Part shown: positions 26,524 through 34,854 of the stretch, piece by piece
Numbering within the stretch: position 1 is the stretch's first letter
Layout of the letters: every line of letters begins with the position of its first letter
Assembly: GCA_016718405.1 (NCBI GenBank)
Contig: JADKDJ010000008.1
Coordinates: 62,001-126,000 of the forward strand
Length of the DNA stretch: 64,000 nucleotides
Source: Candidatus Rhodoferax odensensis
GTDB lineage: Bacteria > Pseudomonadota > Gammaproteobacteria > Burkholderiales > Burkholderiaceae_C
Reading direction: 5' to 3'
Made by a program: the position numbers and the translations under genes
The notes under the pieces: generated by a model
Database searches by the model: none
Told to the model about the DNA's origin: nothing
Seen by the model: the letters and a program-made list of their open reading frames with translations, nothing else

Positions 26524-27002
26524 GCCTCACCTCCCCAGCGCTGGGTGGGGGGGGTGCGGGCGAAAGCAAAACCACGGGCACGCTCGGCGGCGGCTTCGCT
26601 CACGTTGAGGGACTGCGCCAGCCGCTGCATGAAGGTCTCTTCAAAGCGCGCCAGTTGACCGTCGGCGTACACCACCTCCCAGACCATGCCCAGAATCTCT
26701 TCGCGCTCGTCCTCGGCAAAGCCGTTGCGCACCGCCTCGGTAAAGACCCAGTCATCCAGCGCGGCCGCGAATTCGCCACCGGCCAGCGCCAGCAGACGCG
26801 CCGCATCGTCCGGCGGCAAGGCAAAACGCTCGCGTACCAGCTTGGCCAGCAACAAGCGCTCTGGCTGGCTGATACGACGGTCGACCTGAGCGGCCTCGAT
26901 CAACAAGGCCGCCACCGCCAGTTCGCGCCGGGCAAAAGGTTGCGCGGTGGGCGCAGCCGTGGGCGGGTGGCGCAGGCGCTCAAGCAGGGATTGAATCGGC
27001 AT
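26520..27002 (-). CDS. TerB-like tellurite-resistance-domain protein
   Basis: This 160-residue soluble helical protein begins MPIQSLLERLRHPPTA. The part FARRELAVAALLIEAAQVDR, then FTEAVRNGFAEDEREEILG and MVWEVVYADGQLARFEETFM, follows the TerB (DUF/COG4103) pattern, including acidic residues of the proposed metal site. ATG 27002 is chosen because the longer in-frame version would read through the end of the MMPL gene in the wrong frame. It lies 8 bp after the MMPL gene and overlaps the YCF48 gene by ATGA. Function in this setting is unknown; tellurite resistance should not be assumed. Confidence 0.78.
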   Translation of the reverse strand: MPIQSLLERLRHPPTAAPTAQPFARRELAVAALLIEAAQVDRRISQPERLLLAKLVRERFALPPDDAARLLALAGGEFAAALDDWVFTEAVRNGFAEDEREEILGMVWEVVYADGQLARFEETFMQRLAQSLNVSEAAAERARGFAFARTPPTQRWGGEA

Positions 27003-27010
27003 GGTTGTCC

Positions 27011-29377
27011 TCAATGAACCAGCAGCGGCGCACGCACCGCCGAGCGGCGCGGAATCAGCACATCGATCATGACCGCCAGGGCCGGCAGCATGGTGATCGC
27101 CATCACCATGTTGACCATGAACATGAAGGTCAGCAGCAAGCCCATGTCGGCCTGGAACTTGAGCGCCGAAAACGACCAGGTGGCCACACCAATGGACAAG
27201 GTGATGGCGGTAAAGATGGTGGCGTTGCCGGTCTCCAGCAGTGCCTGCTTGAAAGCCGTGGCAATGTCCACCCCTTGCGCCAGATAGAGCTGCAAGCGGT
27301 TGTAGATGTAGAACGCATAGTCCACCCCGATGCCCACCGCCAGCACCATCACCGGCAAGGTGGCCACGGTCAGGCCAATGTCGAGCTCCTTCATGAACCA
27401 GTAGCCCAGGAAGGTGGCCAGCGTCAGCGGCAGACAGCACGCAATCATGGCGCGCCAGTCGCGGTAGGTCAGCAACACCAGCGCCACGATGGTGGCGTAA
27501 ACGTAGAGCATCATCGGCAGCTCGGTGCTCTCCAGCACTTCATTGGTGGCCGCCTGCACACCGACGTTGCCGCTGGCCAGACGCACCTGCACACCGGGCA
27601 GCGTCTCGCGCTCGCGAAACGCGCGCACCGCCGCCACCACGGTCTTGATGGTGCTGGCCTTGTGGTCGGCCAGAAACACGTTGACCGGCAGCACCGTGCA
27701 GCCGGTGTTGAACAGGCCAGTGCCCTCGGGCACCAGTCCGACCGAGTTGGCCAGCGAGCGCTCGTCGCGCGCCAGTGCGGTCCACTTGGGGTGGCCCTCG
27801 TTGGTGCCAGCGTAGGCTTGCTTGGCCAGCTGCGCCACCGACGCCACCGAGAGCACACCCGGGATGTTGGACATTTGCCAGGCAAACTGATCCATGTAGG
27901 CCATCACGTCGTGGCGGTAGCAGCCGTCCTTGGGTGCTTCGAACACCACGGTGAGTACATCCAGGCCAAGGTCAAAGCGGCTGACCACGGCGGCGGCGTC
28001 ACGGTTGTAGCGTGAGTCGGCATGCAACTCCGGCGCCCCCGGCTTGAGGTGCCCAATGTGGCGCCCCTGGCTCTGTACCACGGCCAGTGCGAACAGCGCC
28101 AGACACAGCAGCGTGCCGATGGCGGCGTTGCGGGTCTCGGCGATGCGTCCCAAGAAACCCATGAGACGCACGCGCAAGTCACGGCGGCCATTGGCACGCG
28201 CGATGTAGCCGTCGTCAAAGCGCAGGTAGGAGGCCATCACCGGCAGCATGATGAGGTTGGTGACGATCTTGTAGGCCACGCCGATAGAGGCGGTGATGCC
28301 CAGCTCGCGAATCATCGGAATCGGGATCAGGGTCAAGGTGGCAAAGCCAACAAAGGCCGTCACCAGCGCCATCGAACCCGGTATCAGCAAGCCACTGAAG
28401 CTGCGCCGCGCGGCGGTGTGCGCATCAGCACCGGCACACAGCTCCTTGGCAATGAAGTTGATCTGCTGCACGCCGTGCGACACGCCAATGGCAAACACCA
28501 GAAACGGCACCAGCACGCCCAGCGGGTCCAGCCCGTAACCCAACAGGCGCAGCGTGCCAAACTGCCATACCACCGACACCAGCGAACACAGCATCGGCAG
28601 GAAGGTGAGCTTCCAGGAACGCGAGTAGGCGTAGACCGCCGCAGCGGTGAGCACGAAGGCCAGCAGGAAAAATTGCGCCACGCTCTTGGCGCCCTCGGCG
28701 ATGTCGCCGATCTGCTTGGCAAAGCCGACGATCTGAACTTCGAACTGTGCGTCTTCGTGCTTGGCGCGCAACTCGGTCTCAAGGCGCTGGGCAAAGTCGA
28801 GATAGTCCAGCCGCGCCTTGGTCTTGGGGTCGAACTCCAGCAGATCGGCCACGATCATGGCGCCGCTGTTGTCGTTGGCCACCAGGCTGCCGATGTAGCC
28901 ACCGGCCACCGCATTGCGGCGAATCCGTTCCACCTTGTCCGGCGTCAGTTGCTCGGGAGTGATGTCGCCGCCAATCACGTCCTCAGCGCGAAAACCCTCC
29001 TCGGTTACCTCCAACACGCGGGTGGTCGGCGTCCACAGGGACGACACTGTGCGCCGGTCGACGCCGGGCAGGAACATCACCGCCTGGGTTACGTCGTAGA
29101 GTTTCTTCAGCGCGGGTGCGCTCCAGATCCCGCCTTGGCGCGGGTGCACCACCACGATGATGCGGTTGGCACCGAACACCTCCTCGCGAAACTTGAAGAA
29201 GGTCTGCACGTACTCATGGTCTTGTGGCAACTGCTTGTCAAAGCCGGCATCCATCCTGAGCTGCGAGGCGAAGACGGCCATCACGGCAGTCAACAGCGCC
29301 AGAGCGGCCAGAATGGCACCGCGCTGGCCAAAGAACAGGCGCTCCAGGCGCTCGACAAACTTGACGATCAAGGTCAT
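27011..29377 (-). CDS. MMPL/RND-superfamily transporter
   Basis: This 788-residue inner-membrane protein has the two-repeat RND layout: one N-terminal helix (about 20-38), a large periplasmic domain, a block of five helices (about 220-400), a second helix and periplasmic domain, and a last block of five helices (about 620-775). Signature-like segments are LVFAIGVSHGVQQINF and VLAVGIGVDYAFYIYN. The family includes HpnN and mycobacterial MmpL lipid exporters. With the neighbouring DUF1302, DUF1329 and YCF48 genes it forms a recurrent envelope cassette that probably moves a hydrophobic molecule. No periplasmic adaptor (HlyD-type) gene is present. Confidence 0.9.
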   Translation of the reverse strand: MTLIVKFVERLERLFFGQRGAILAALALLTAVMAVFASQLRMDAGFDKQLPQDHEYVQTFFKFREEVFGANRIIVVVHPRQGGIWSAPALKKLYDVTQAVMFLPGVDRRTVSSLWTPTTRVLEVTEEGFRAEDVIGGDITPEQLTPDKVERIRRNAVAGGYIGSLVANDNSGAMIVADLLEFDPKTKARLDYLDFAQRLETELRAKHEDAQFEVQIVGFAKQIGDIAEGAKSVAQFFLLAFVLTAAAVYAYSRSWKLTFLPMLCSLVSVVWQFGTLRLLGYGLDPLGVLVPFLVFAIGVSHGVQQINFIAKELCAGADAHTAARRSFSGLLIPGSMALVTAFVGFATLTLIPIPMIRELGITASIGVAYKIVTNLIMLPVMASYLRFDDGYIARANGRRDLRVRLMGFLGRIAETRNAAIGTLLCLALFALAVVQSQGRHIGHLKPGAPELHADSRYNRDAAAVVSRFDLGLDVLTVVFEAPKDGCYRHDVMAYMDQFAWQMSNIPGVLSVASVAQLAKQAYAGTNEGHPKWTALARDERSLANSVGLVPEGTGLFNTGCTVLPVNVFLADHKASTIKTVVAAVRAFRERETLPGVQVRLASGNVGVQAATNEVLESTELPMMLYVYATIVALVLLTYRDWRAMIACCLPLTLATFLGYWFMKELDIGLTVATLPVMVLAVGIGVDYAFYIYNRLQLYLAQGVDIATAFKQALLETGNATIFTAITLSIGVATWSFSALKFQADMGLLLTFMFMVNMVMAITMLPALAVMIDVLIPRRSAVRAPLLVH

Positions 29378-29441
29378 AAACAGAACAAAAGAGGGCTGCC
29401 GTCAACGCGCGGCAGCCAGGCCAGCGACAAGCGCGCGGGGG

Positions 29442-31274
29442 TCAGAATGAACGCGACAGGCTGCCAAAGAACATGTCACGGTCGCGCAGCAGGTTATTGC
29501 TGCCACCACCCCAGAACTTGGTGACGCCGAGGTTGGCCTTCCACAGGCTGTCGCGGTCGAAGTTGAGTGACAGCGTGGCCGCCTTGCGCCCTTCCACGAA
29601 GGGCAGCGCGTTCGGCGTGGTGCCCTTCACGTCGTGCGCAAAGTCGAGCTGCGGCGTCATGTTCCAGCCACTGGCCCAGACGTTGGCGTAGGTCAGCCCG
29701 GCCGAGATCACGTAGCCCCACGACAGGCGGGTTGGCAACTCGTAGTTCGGCAGCAGGTAGGGGATGAAGCCGCTCTTGTCGAGATTGGGGTAGTGGGTCA
29801 CCGCGACTTCGCCCAGCATAAAGCCCTCAGCCGCGCCCAGGGCGGTCATCACCCTGCCCAGCGGGCTCGATGGCGCCAGCAGGTAGAAGCCGGTCAGGTG
29901 TGCCTGCCACTTCTTCTCCTCCACAAAACCACGCGATACCTTGCCCGGCGACTCGAACACCGAGTGCGGGTTCGGCGGCACCGGCACCGTGGGGTCAATG
30001 CCCACGCTGTCCTTGGGCCGGTACGACAACTCAGCGCCCACCGCCACCGGGCCGATGTTGGTGTTCATCGACACCCCGAACACGCTGCGCTTGTCGCCAT
30101 AGTCCTCGAAGTACTGAACCCCCAGCAGATTGGTCGGGCTGCCGGCGTTGATGAAGCCGACGAAGGGCACCTTGTCGTGGTAGCGAAGGTAGTAGAGGCC
30201 AAACTCGCTTTGCAGGGCGTCGGATTTGTAGCGCGCGGCCAGACCGAATTGCCCCGAGTCTTTGGGCTTGCGGGTCTCGGCGCGGTAAGCCACCGAGCCC
30301 GCGCCGGCCATGCCAAAGGCTGGGTTGAGGGCACCGTCGGCCAGCTGCGCTTCGTTGAAGCCGTGCGCACCACCCGGATCACCGACCGTGCCAAAGGGCA
30401 GACCGGCGCCGAGGAAGTAGTTGGCAATCGAGGTCGGCACGTAGGCGCCGCGAGAGCCTTTGCCGATCACGTCGGCGCCCGAGAAGTAGGTGCCCACCGG
30501 GTCGAACTGAAAGCCGTTCCACTTCCACTGGTAGTAGCCTTCCAGGCTGACGTTGTCGGACACGCCAACATTGAACGAAGCCATTGGTGCCGGGCGGAAT
30601 ACTTCCTTCAACTGCGTGCCGGGCGTGTGGAACTTGCGCAGGTCAATGGCATTGGTGACGTTGACACCACCATAGATAAAGATGTCCTCGCCCCAACTGA
30701 TGACCTGGTTGCCGATCTTCACCTTGGCCGGGCGGTCGCCGATCTTGAACTCCTTGGCAACCCAGGCATCGAGCCAGGTGAAGTTTTGGACTGCCAGATC
30801 CTTGGCCTCGTCCGACAGCGGCGTGCGCCGCGTGTCGTCGGCCTTGAAGTCGCGCGACCAGGTGCCGCGCACCAGGCCCGAGAAGCCGCCTGGCGCCTTC
30901 AGGTACAGCTCGTGCGTGCCCTTGAGCGCCAGCGACGCAATGTCGCCCTTTTTGTAATTGAGGTTGCCGTCGTCGGACTGCAGGTAGTTGAAATCCGGGT
31001 TGGCGTTGTTGGGGTCACCGCCCGTGGTCAGGCCACCGAGCGTGCCGGTGACCGGGACACAACCGCCGTTGTCGTTGCCGATGATGCGGCAGTCCGTCGC
31101 GCTCAGGCGCTTTTGAAAACCGACCGAAACCGTGGAGTCGAAACTGCCACTGAGCGCGTCGCCCTCGAACTTGATAGCCATGGCCGAGGGCGCCGCCAGC
31201 AAGCCGATACCGCCCAGTGCGAAGGCACCGGCGAGGCGACGCTGACGATTGAACTTGGTTTTGCGTGATGTCAT
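29442..31274 (-). CDS. DUF1302 outer-membrane beta-barrel protein
   Basis: This 610-residue protein has a signal peptide (residues 1-33, AMA-IKF), a DUF1302 body rich in alternating aromatic and polar residues, and a terminal Phe (FFGSLSRSF), all fitting an outer-membrane barrel. DUF1302 proteins pair with DUF1329 proteins in many proteobacteria, often near hydrocarbon, fatty-acid or steroid metabolism; a passage or surface role for hydrophobic compounds is suspected. AGGAG lies 7 bases before ATG. The DUF1329 gene is 30 bp upstream. Confidence 0.9.
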   Translation of the reverse strand: MTSRKTKFNRQRRLAGAFALGGIGLLAAPSAMAIKFEGDALSGSFDSTVSVGFQKRLSATDCRIIGNDNGGCVPVTGTLGGLTTGGDPNNANPDFNYLQSDDGNLNYKKGDIASLALKGTHELYLKAPGGFSGLVRGTWSRDFKADDTRRTPLSDEAKDLAVQNFTWLDAWVAKEFKIGDRPAKVKIGNQVISWGEDIFIYGGVNVTNAIDLRKFHTPGTQLKEVFRPAPMASFNVGVSDNVSLEGYYQWKWNGFQFDPVGTYFSGADVIGKGSRGAYVPTSIANYFLGAGLPFGTVGDPGGAHGFNEAQLADGALNPAFGMAGAGSVAYRAETRKPKDSGQFGLAARYKSDALQSEFGLYYLRYHDKVPFVGFINAGSPTNLLGVQYFEDYGDKRSVFGVSMNTNIGPVAVGAELSYRPKDSVGIDPTVPVPPNPHSVFESPGKVSRGFVEEKKWQAHLTGFYLLAPSSPLGRVMTALGAAEGFMLGEVAVTHYPNLDKSGFIPYLLPNYELPTRLSWGYVISAGLTYANVWASGWNMTPQLDFAHDVKGTTPNALPFVEGRKAATLSLNFDRDSLWKANLGVTKFWGGGSNNLLRDRDMFFGSLSRSF

Positions 31275-31304
31275 GTGTTTGCTCCTGAGTCGGTGCGAGG
31301 TGGC

Positions 31305-32669
31305 CTAGCGCTCGCCGACGCGGCGCAGCTCGTCGGGGTTGAACTTGTTCTTGTCGATGCGCCCTTCGCGGCCGGCCAGCCAGTCGGTCTCGGGCCGCTC
31401 CTGGGTGGCGTTCTCGGCGATGTAGCGGCCCACGTTGAGGTCGTAACCCATGAACTCCTGGCTGACACAGGCCGGGATCTCGGGCGCCACGATGATGCTG
31501 GACTCTTGCACGCGCCAGACCTTACCTTGCGCGTCGTAGTTGTCCACCACCATGATGCCCCAGCTGTCTTCATCCAGATAGAACACCCGCTTGGGGAAGA
31601 TGTGGCGCATGCCCTCTTGCAAGGTGGCCTCAACCTTCCAGACCCGGTGCGGCTCGTAACGCACCAGCTCGCGCTTGACAAAGTCGGGGCCATAAATCTC
31701 GTTGTACTTGCGGCTCTTGTCGACCCACTTCCAGCTGTTGTAGGGGATGATCAGCTCCTGCTTGCCCACCAGCTTCCAGTTGTAGCGGTCCATGGCGCCG
31801 GCATACATCGGGTACTGGTCCACCGTCTCCAGGTTCTCATAACCGGGCACCGGGTTGTCGTAGGCAAAGGTCGGCGCGCGGCGCACCCGGCGCTGCCCCG
31901 GAAAATACAGCCAGGCGTTGCTGGCGGCATTCATGGACCAGTGCGCCAGGATCAGCTCGCCGGTGCGCGCGGCGGGTGCCACCACGCCGTTGAGCAGCTT
32001 GATCTCGACGCCCCCGACTTCGTCCACGCCCTTGTTGTTGCGGTTGTGAAAGGGAATCGTGACCCACTGGTCCTGCATCAGCGGTGTGAACTCGCCGCTC
32101 TTGCTGGAGAACAAGGTGGAGTAGTGCTCGATGCGGCCCTCGCCGGTATAACGCAGCTTGTGGTTCCACATCGCCTCGGCGCCGCTCTTGGGAATCGGGA
32201 ACACGACCGCCGCGCCAATCGCCTTTTCAAGGCCCCAGCCGTTGGCGGCGAGTTTGGCGTCCTTGGCATTGACCTTGGAGCGCTCATAAACAAAGTCTGG
32301 AAAACCGCAACTGCGCCGACTCGGGTACACGTCCATGCGGTAGCCCTTGATCGTCTTGAGCAGTGCAACCTGTCCTTCGGACAGTTTGTCCTTGTACTTG
32401 TCCACGTTGGAGGCGTCAATCGCATAAAGCGGCTTGTCATCCTTGAACGGGTCGATGCGCTTCTGGCCGGGCTTCCAGCCGGCCGGTGCGCTGGTGATGC
32501 CACCGCTCCATTCCGGGATGGAGCCGTCTTTGTTGGCGGCGCGCTCGGCGCCCACCGGTGTCAGCTCCTTGCCGAGCCGGGCAATCTCCTGATCGCTGGC
32601 GCCGGCCCACGCCATCGCGCTGACACCGACAAGACAGGAAGCAAGGGCAGTTCTTTGTAGCGGGTTCAT
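31305..32669 (-). CDS. DUF1329 exported protein (LolA/LolB-like fold)
   Basis: This 454-residue protein has a signal peptide (residues 1-22, AWA-GAS) followed by the DUF1329 opening SDQEIARLGKELTPVGAERA and the family pattern GSIPEWSGGI, KRIDPFKDDKPL, MDVYPSRRSC and ELIIPYN. DUF1329 proteins are predicted periplasmic or outer-membrane proteins with a lipid-binding fold related to LolB. It is the partner of the DUF1302 barrel encoded just downstream. AAGGA precedes the ATG by 7 bases. It begins 66 bp after the cytochrome c gene of the aau set. Confidence 0.9.
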   Translation of the reverse strand: MNPLQRTALASCLVGVSAMAWAGASDQEIARLGKELTPVGAERAANKDGSIPEWSGGITSAPAGWKPGQKRIDPFKDDKPLYAIDASNVDKYKDKLSEGQVALLKTIKGYRMDVYPSRRSCGFPDFVYERSKVNAKDAKLAANGWGLEKAIGAAVVFPIPKSGAEAMWNHKLRYTGEGRIEHYSTLFSSKSGEFTPLMQDQWVTIPFHNRNNKGVDEVGGVEIKLLNGVVAPAARTGELILAHWSMNAASNAWLYFPGQRRVRRAPTFAYDNPVPGYENLETVDQYPMYAGAMDRYNWKLVGKQELIIPYNSWKWVDKSRKYNEIYGPDFVKRELVRYEPHRVWKVEATLQEGMRHIFPKRVFYLDEDSWGIMVVDNYDAQGKVWRVQESSIIVAPEIPACVSQEFMGYDLNVGRYIAENATQERPETDWLAGREGRIDKNKFNPDELRRVGER

Positions 32670-32735
32670 CCGGGATTCCTTTTCAATTGAAAACGACCAA
32701 CAGTTGCGGCAATCGGCAATAACGGGCTGCCAGCG

Positions 32736-33170
32736 CTAACGCTCGCGCAGGCGGCGCACCGCCGCTGGGGACATCGGCTGGCGGCGCGCAGCCAACACAT
32801 CGTCGGGTTTGACCAGCAGCTCAGTCGATGCGCCGTTGAGTTCACCCATGACGTAGGCCAGCACGGCCACGATCTCCTCGTCGGACAACGCGGCGAAACC
32901 AGGCATGGCGTCGTTGAACTTCTCGCCGCCGGAAATGATCGGCCCCATCATTCCGCTCACCACCAACTGCGCCAGGTAGCGCCGACCAGCCTCGGTCTTG
33001 CTGCGCTCGACCAGCGTGCCCGCCAGCTTGGGCGCGAAGCCAGGCGCACCCTCGCCCTTGGGTTGATGACAGACGGCGCAGTTCTGGTTGAAGACCGTTG
33101 CGCCACGGTCCTGCGCCGAGACCGCCACCGATGCCAGCAGCCACAGGCAGGCACACAGAGCGCGCTTCAT
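32736..33170 (-). CDS. Monohaem class I cytochrome c of the aau set
   Basis: This 144-residue protein has a signal peptide (1-20, VSA-QD), the haem motif CAVCH (31-35), the PGFAPKLAG region and a C-terminal MPGFAALSDEEIVAVLAYV with the probable axial Met, so it is a class I cytochrome c. ATG 33170 overlaps the aauA stop (ATGA). Amine dehydrogenase clusters often carry a small cytochrome c that takes electrons from the quinoprotein, directly or after a blue copper protein; no azurin or amicyanin gene is present here, so this cytochrome is the likely first acceptor. Confidence 0.88.
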   Translation of the reverse strand: MKRALCACLWLLASVAVSAQDRGATVFNQNCAVCHQPKGEGAPGFAPKLAGTLVERSKTEAGRRYLAQLVVSGMMGPIISGGEKFNDAMPGFAALSDEEIVAVLAYVMGELNGASTELLVKPDDVLAARRQPMSPAAVRRLRER

Positions 33171-33694
33171 GACGCCTTCTCCGCCTCGCCCACCAGTACG
33201 GCGGTGGTGCAATGGAACATGGTGCTGGTATTGGCCATGCACCAGTTGATGTCGTTGTGCAGACCCATGCGGTAGGCCGGACGCTCACCCAGGTTGAAGT
33301 TGCACAGGCAGCGGCCACACGAGTTCTTGCCGCAGCAGTCGTTGTAGCTGATCAGGTAGTCCTTGCCGTCCTTGGGGTTGCGGCAGGTGCCAATCCAGGC
33401 CACTTTGGACGCCTCGGTGCCGGGCGGACAAGTGGAGACCGAGCCGCCGCAGCAGGAACACAGGAAACCGTCGAGCGCGCAGTAGCGCCAGTAGTCGCAC
33501 TGGCCGTCATCGGGTTCCTTCTTCTTGCCCGGTGGCGCGTCGGCGGCGCGCGCCACGCGGTCAAACGGCAACACGGGCAGCGTCAGGGCCGCGCCCACCA
33601 GCAAGCGACCGATGCCCACCAGCGAGCTGCGCCGCGACACCTGTTGCGCCGCGCGGCGACTGGTGCGCTCGAAAAAGGCGTCAAACCACTTCAT
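33167..33694 (-). CDS. aauA: Aromatic (aralkyl) amine dehydrogenase light chain, TTQ subunit
   Basis: This 175-residue chain holds the tryptophan tryptophylquinone cofactor of a periplasmic enzyme that converts primary amines such as phenylethylamine or tyramine to aldehyde and ammonia. TTQ residues are Trp100 (VAWIGTC) and Trp151 (NDINWCM), 51 apart as in known enzymes; Asp75 and Asp119 fall exactly where the cross-linking and catalytic aspartates are expected (25 before and 19 after the first Trp). Fourteen cysteines are available for disulfides. DGFLCSCCGG, KDYLISYNDCCGK and WCMAN are much closer to aromatic amine dehydrogenase than to methylamine dehydrogenase MauA. The N-terminus carries a Tat-type SRRSSLVGIG. 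ATGA overlaps join it to aauD and the cytochrome gene. Confidence 0.95.
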   Translation of the reverse strand: MKWFDAFFERTSRRAAQQVSRRSSLVGIGRLLVGAALTLPVLPFDRVARAADAPPGKKKEPDDGQCDYWRYCALDGFLCSCCGGSVSTCPPGTEASKVAWIGTCRNPKDGKDYLISYNDCCGKNSCGRCLCNFNLGERPAYRMGLHNDINWCMANTSTMFHCTTAVLVGEAEKAS

Positions 33695-34299
33695 GACCGC
33701 ACGCCCTGACTGGCTTGGCCGTCCACAAACGCTTGCACCGATGCCACGCCCAGCTCTTTGGCGGTGAACAGGCTCTCAAGCTGTTCGCGCGAGTTGACCA
33801 GGCCTTTGGCGCGCACCCTGCCGCCAGCATCGAGCAACACCGCGTAGGGCAGCTTGCCGATGCGAAACGCCATGCCAAGCTCGGTGGACACCAGGTAGGG
33901 AAAAGCTTCGAGCCCGGCGCGCTTGGCAAATGCCTGGTGCTCGGGGGCGTCGCCATCGCTGGCAAAGACCAGACGCAACCAGCTCGACTCGGCACCGGCA
34001 ATCGATTTGAGAATCGGCAGCAGCTTCTTGCAAACCGGGCAGCTTGGCGACAGAAAGAACAGCAACTGGCTGTGCGGCGCGGTCGCGCCAATCGATACGG
34101 TGCCGCCGTGCAGCGAGGGCACGTCCAGCACGGGCGCCGCCTCGCCCACCTTCGGCCCGGTGTCGATCATCAGCGCCCCCATTGGCGCCACCCGCTCGTA
34201 CAGAATGCCGATTTGGCGCGCCAGCGCAAACACTGCCACCAGCAGCGCCAGCACCACCGCCCACAACAAGAGATTGGAAACAACGAGAGCATCGGTCAT
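33691..34299 (-). CDS. aauD: MauD/AauD thiol-disulfide maturation protein
   Basis: This 202-residue protein has one N-terminal membrane helix (about 8-27) and a periplasmic thioredoxin-like domain with the motif CPVC (in LSPSCPVCKKLLP). MauD-type proteins form or sort the many disulfide bonds of the amine dehydrogenase light chain. ATG 34299 is chosen over a long upstream extension because it overlaps the aauE stop by ATGA and gives the family start. Its own stop overlaps the aauA start in the same way, fitting strict co-expression. Confidence 0.92.
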   Translation of the reverse strand: MTDALVVSNLLLWAVVLALLVAVFALARQIGILYERVAPMGALMIDTGPKVGEAAPVLDVPSLHGGTVSIGATAPHSQLLFFLSPSCPVCKKLLPILKSIAGAESSWLRLVFASDGDAPEHQAFAKRAGLEAFPYLVSTELGMAFRIGKLPYAVLLDAGGRVRAKGLVNSREQLESLFTAKELGVASVQAFVDGQASQGVRS

Positions 34300-34853
34300 T
34301 GGATTGAGCCTTTCAGTTTTTGCAGACGGGGCTGGTTGGCCAGCAACTGGTTGGCCGCCGCATAGAGCCCGTACAGCGCCAGCGCACCCGCCAGCACGGT
34401 GACTTGGTCGAGCCACACCAGTGCGCGCGGCGTGGCAGCGACGGCGGCCACCACCGCCAGCAGCCCCAGGCCGGCGTTGCGCCACACCAGCGCCCACGAC
34501 AGGTGCTGACTGCCCTCGGGACCGCCGCAGCCGCAGTCGATGGCGCTTCGACCACGCAGCAGGTTCACCACCACCGCCAAGGTCACCACCGCAAGCACCC
34601 CGCCAGCCAGCAGCGCGCCGAGCGAGCGGGTACTCAGTGGCAGCAACAACACCGCGGCGGCCAGCTCGGCCGCCACCAAAGCCCAGGCCGCTACAGCGGT
34701 CAGCGACTGGGGCAGCAAACGGTACTGCTCCAGGGCGGCGGCAAACATTGCGATGTCCTGCAGTTTTTGCCCGGCACCAATCAGGAAGATGATGGCCAGC
34801 ACCGCCGCGCACAGGTGCGCCAGGGTGGGATCGAGCGCGAAAGCGGGCGCCAT
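34296..34853 (-). CDS. aauE: MauE/AauE membrane maturation protein
   Basis: This 185-residue integral membrane protein has four or five helices and the MauE/DoxX-like features FLIGAGQKLQDIAMFAAALE and YRLLP near the start and CGCGG in the loop after helix 4. MauE works with MauD in light-chain processing or export. ATG 34853 leaves a 1-bp gap to the aauB stop; the longer in-frame start would overlap aauB. The pair of Cys in IDCGCGG may be redox-active. Confidence 0.9.
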   Translation of the reverse strand: MAPAFALDPTLAHLCAAVLAIIFLIGAGQKLQDIAMFAAALEQYRLLPQSLTAVAAWALVAAELAAAVLLLPLSTRSLGALLAGGVLAVVTLAVVVNLLRGRSAIDCGCGGPEGSQHLSWALVWRNAGLGLLAVVAAVAATPRALVWLDQVTVLAGALALYGLYAAANQLLANQPRLQKLKGSIQ

Positions 34854-34854
34854 G

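Noticed and set aside
27003..27440. 306-residue version of the TerB-like protein
   Set aside because: The upstream part is a shifted reading of the MMPL gene; the TerB pattern starts after ATG 27002.
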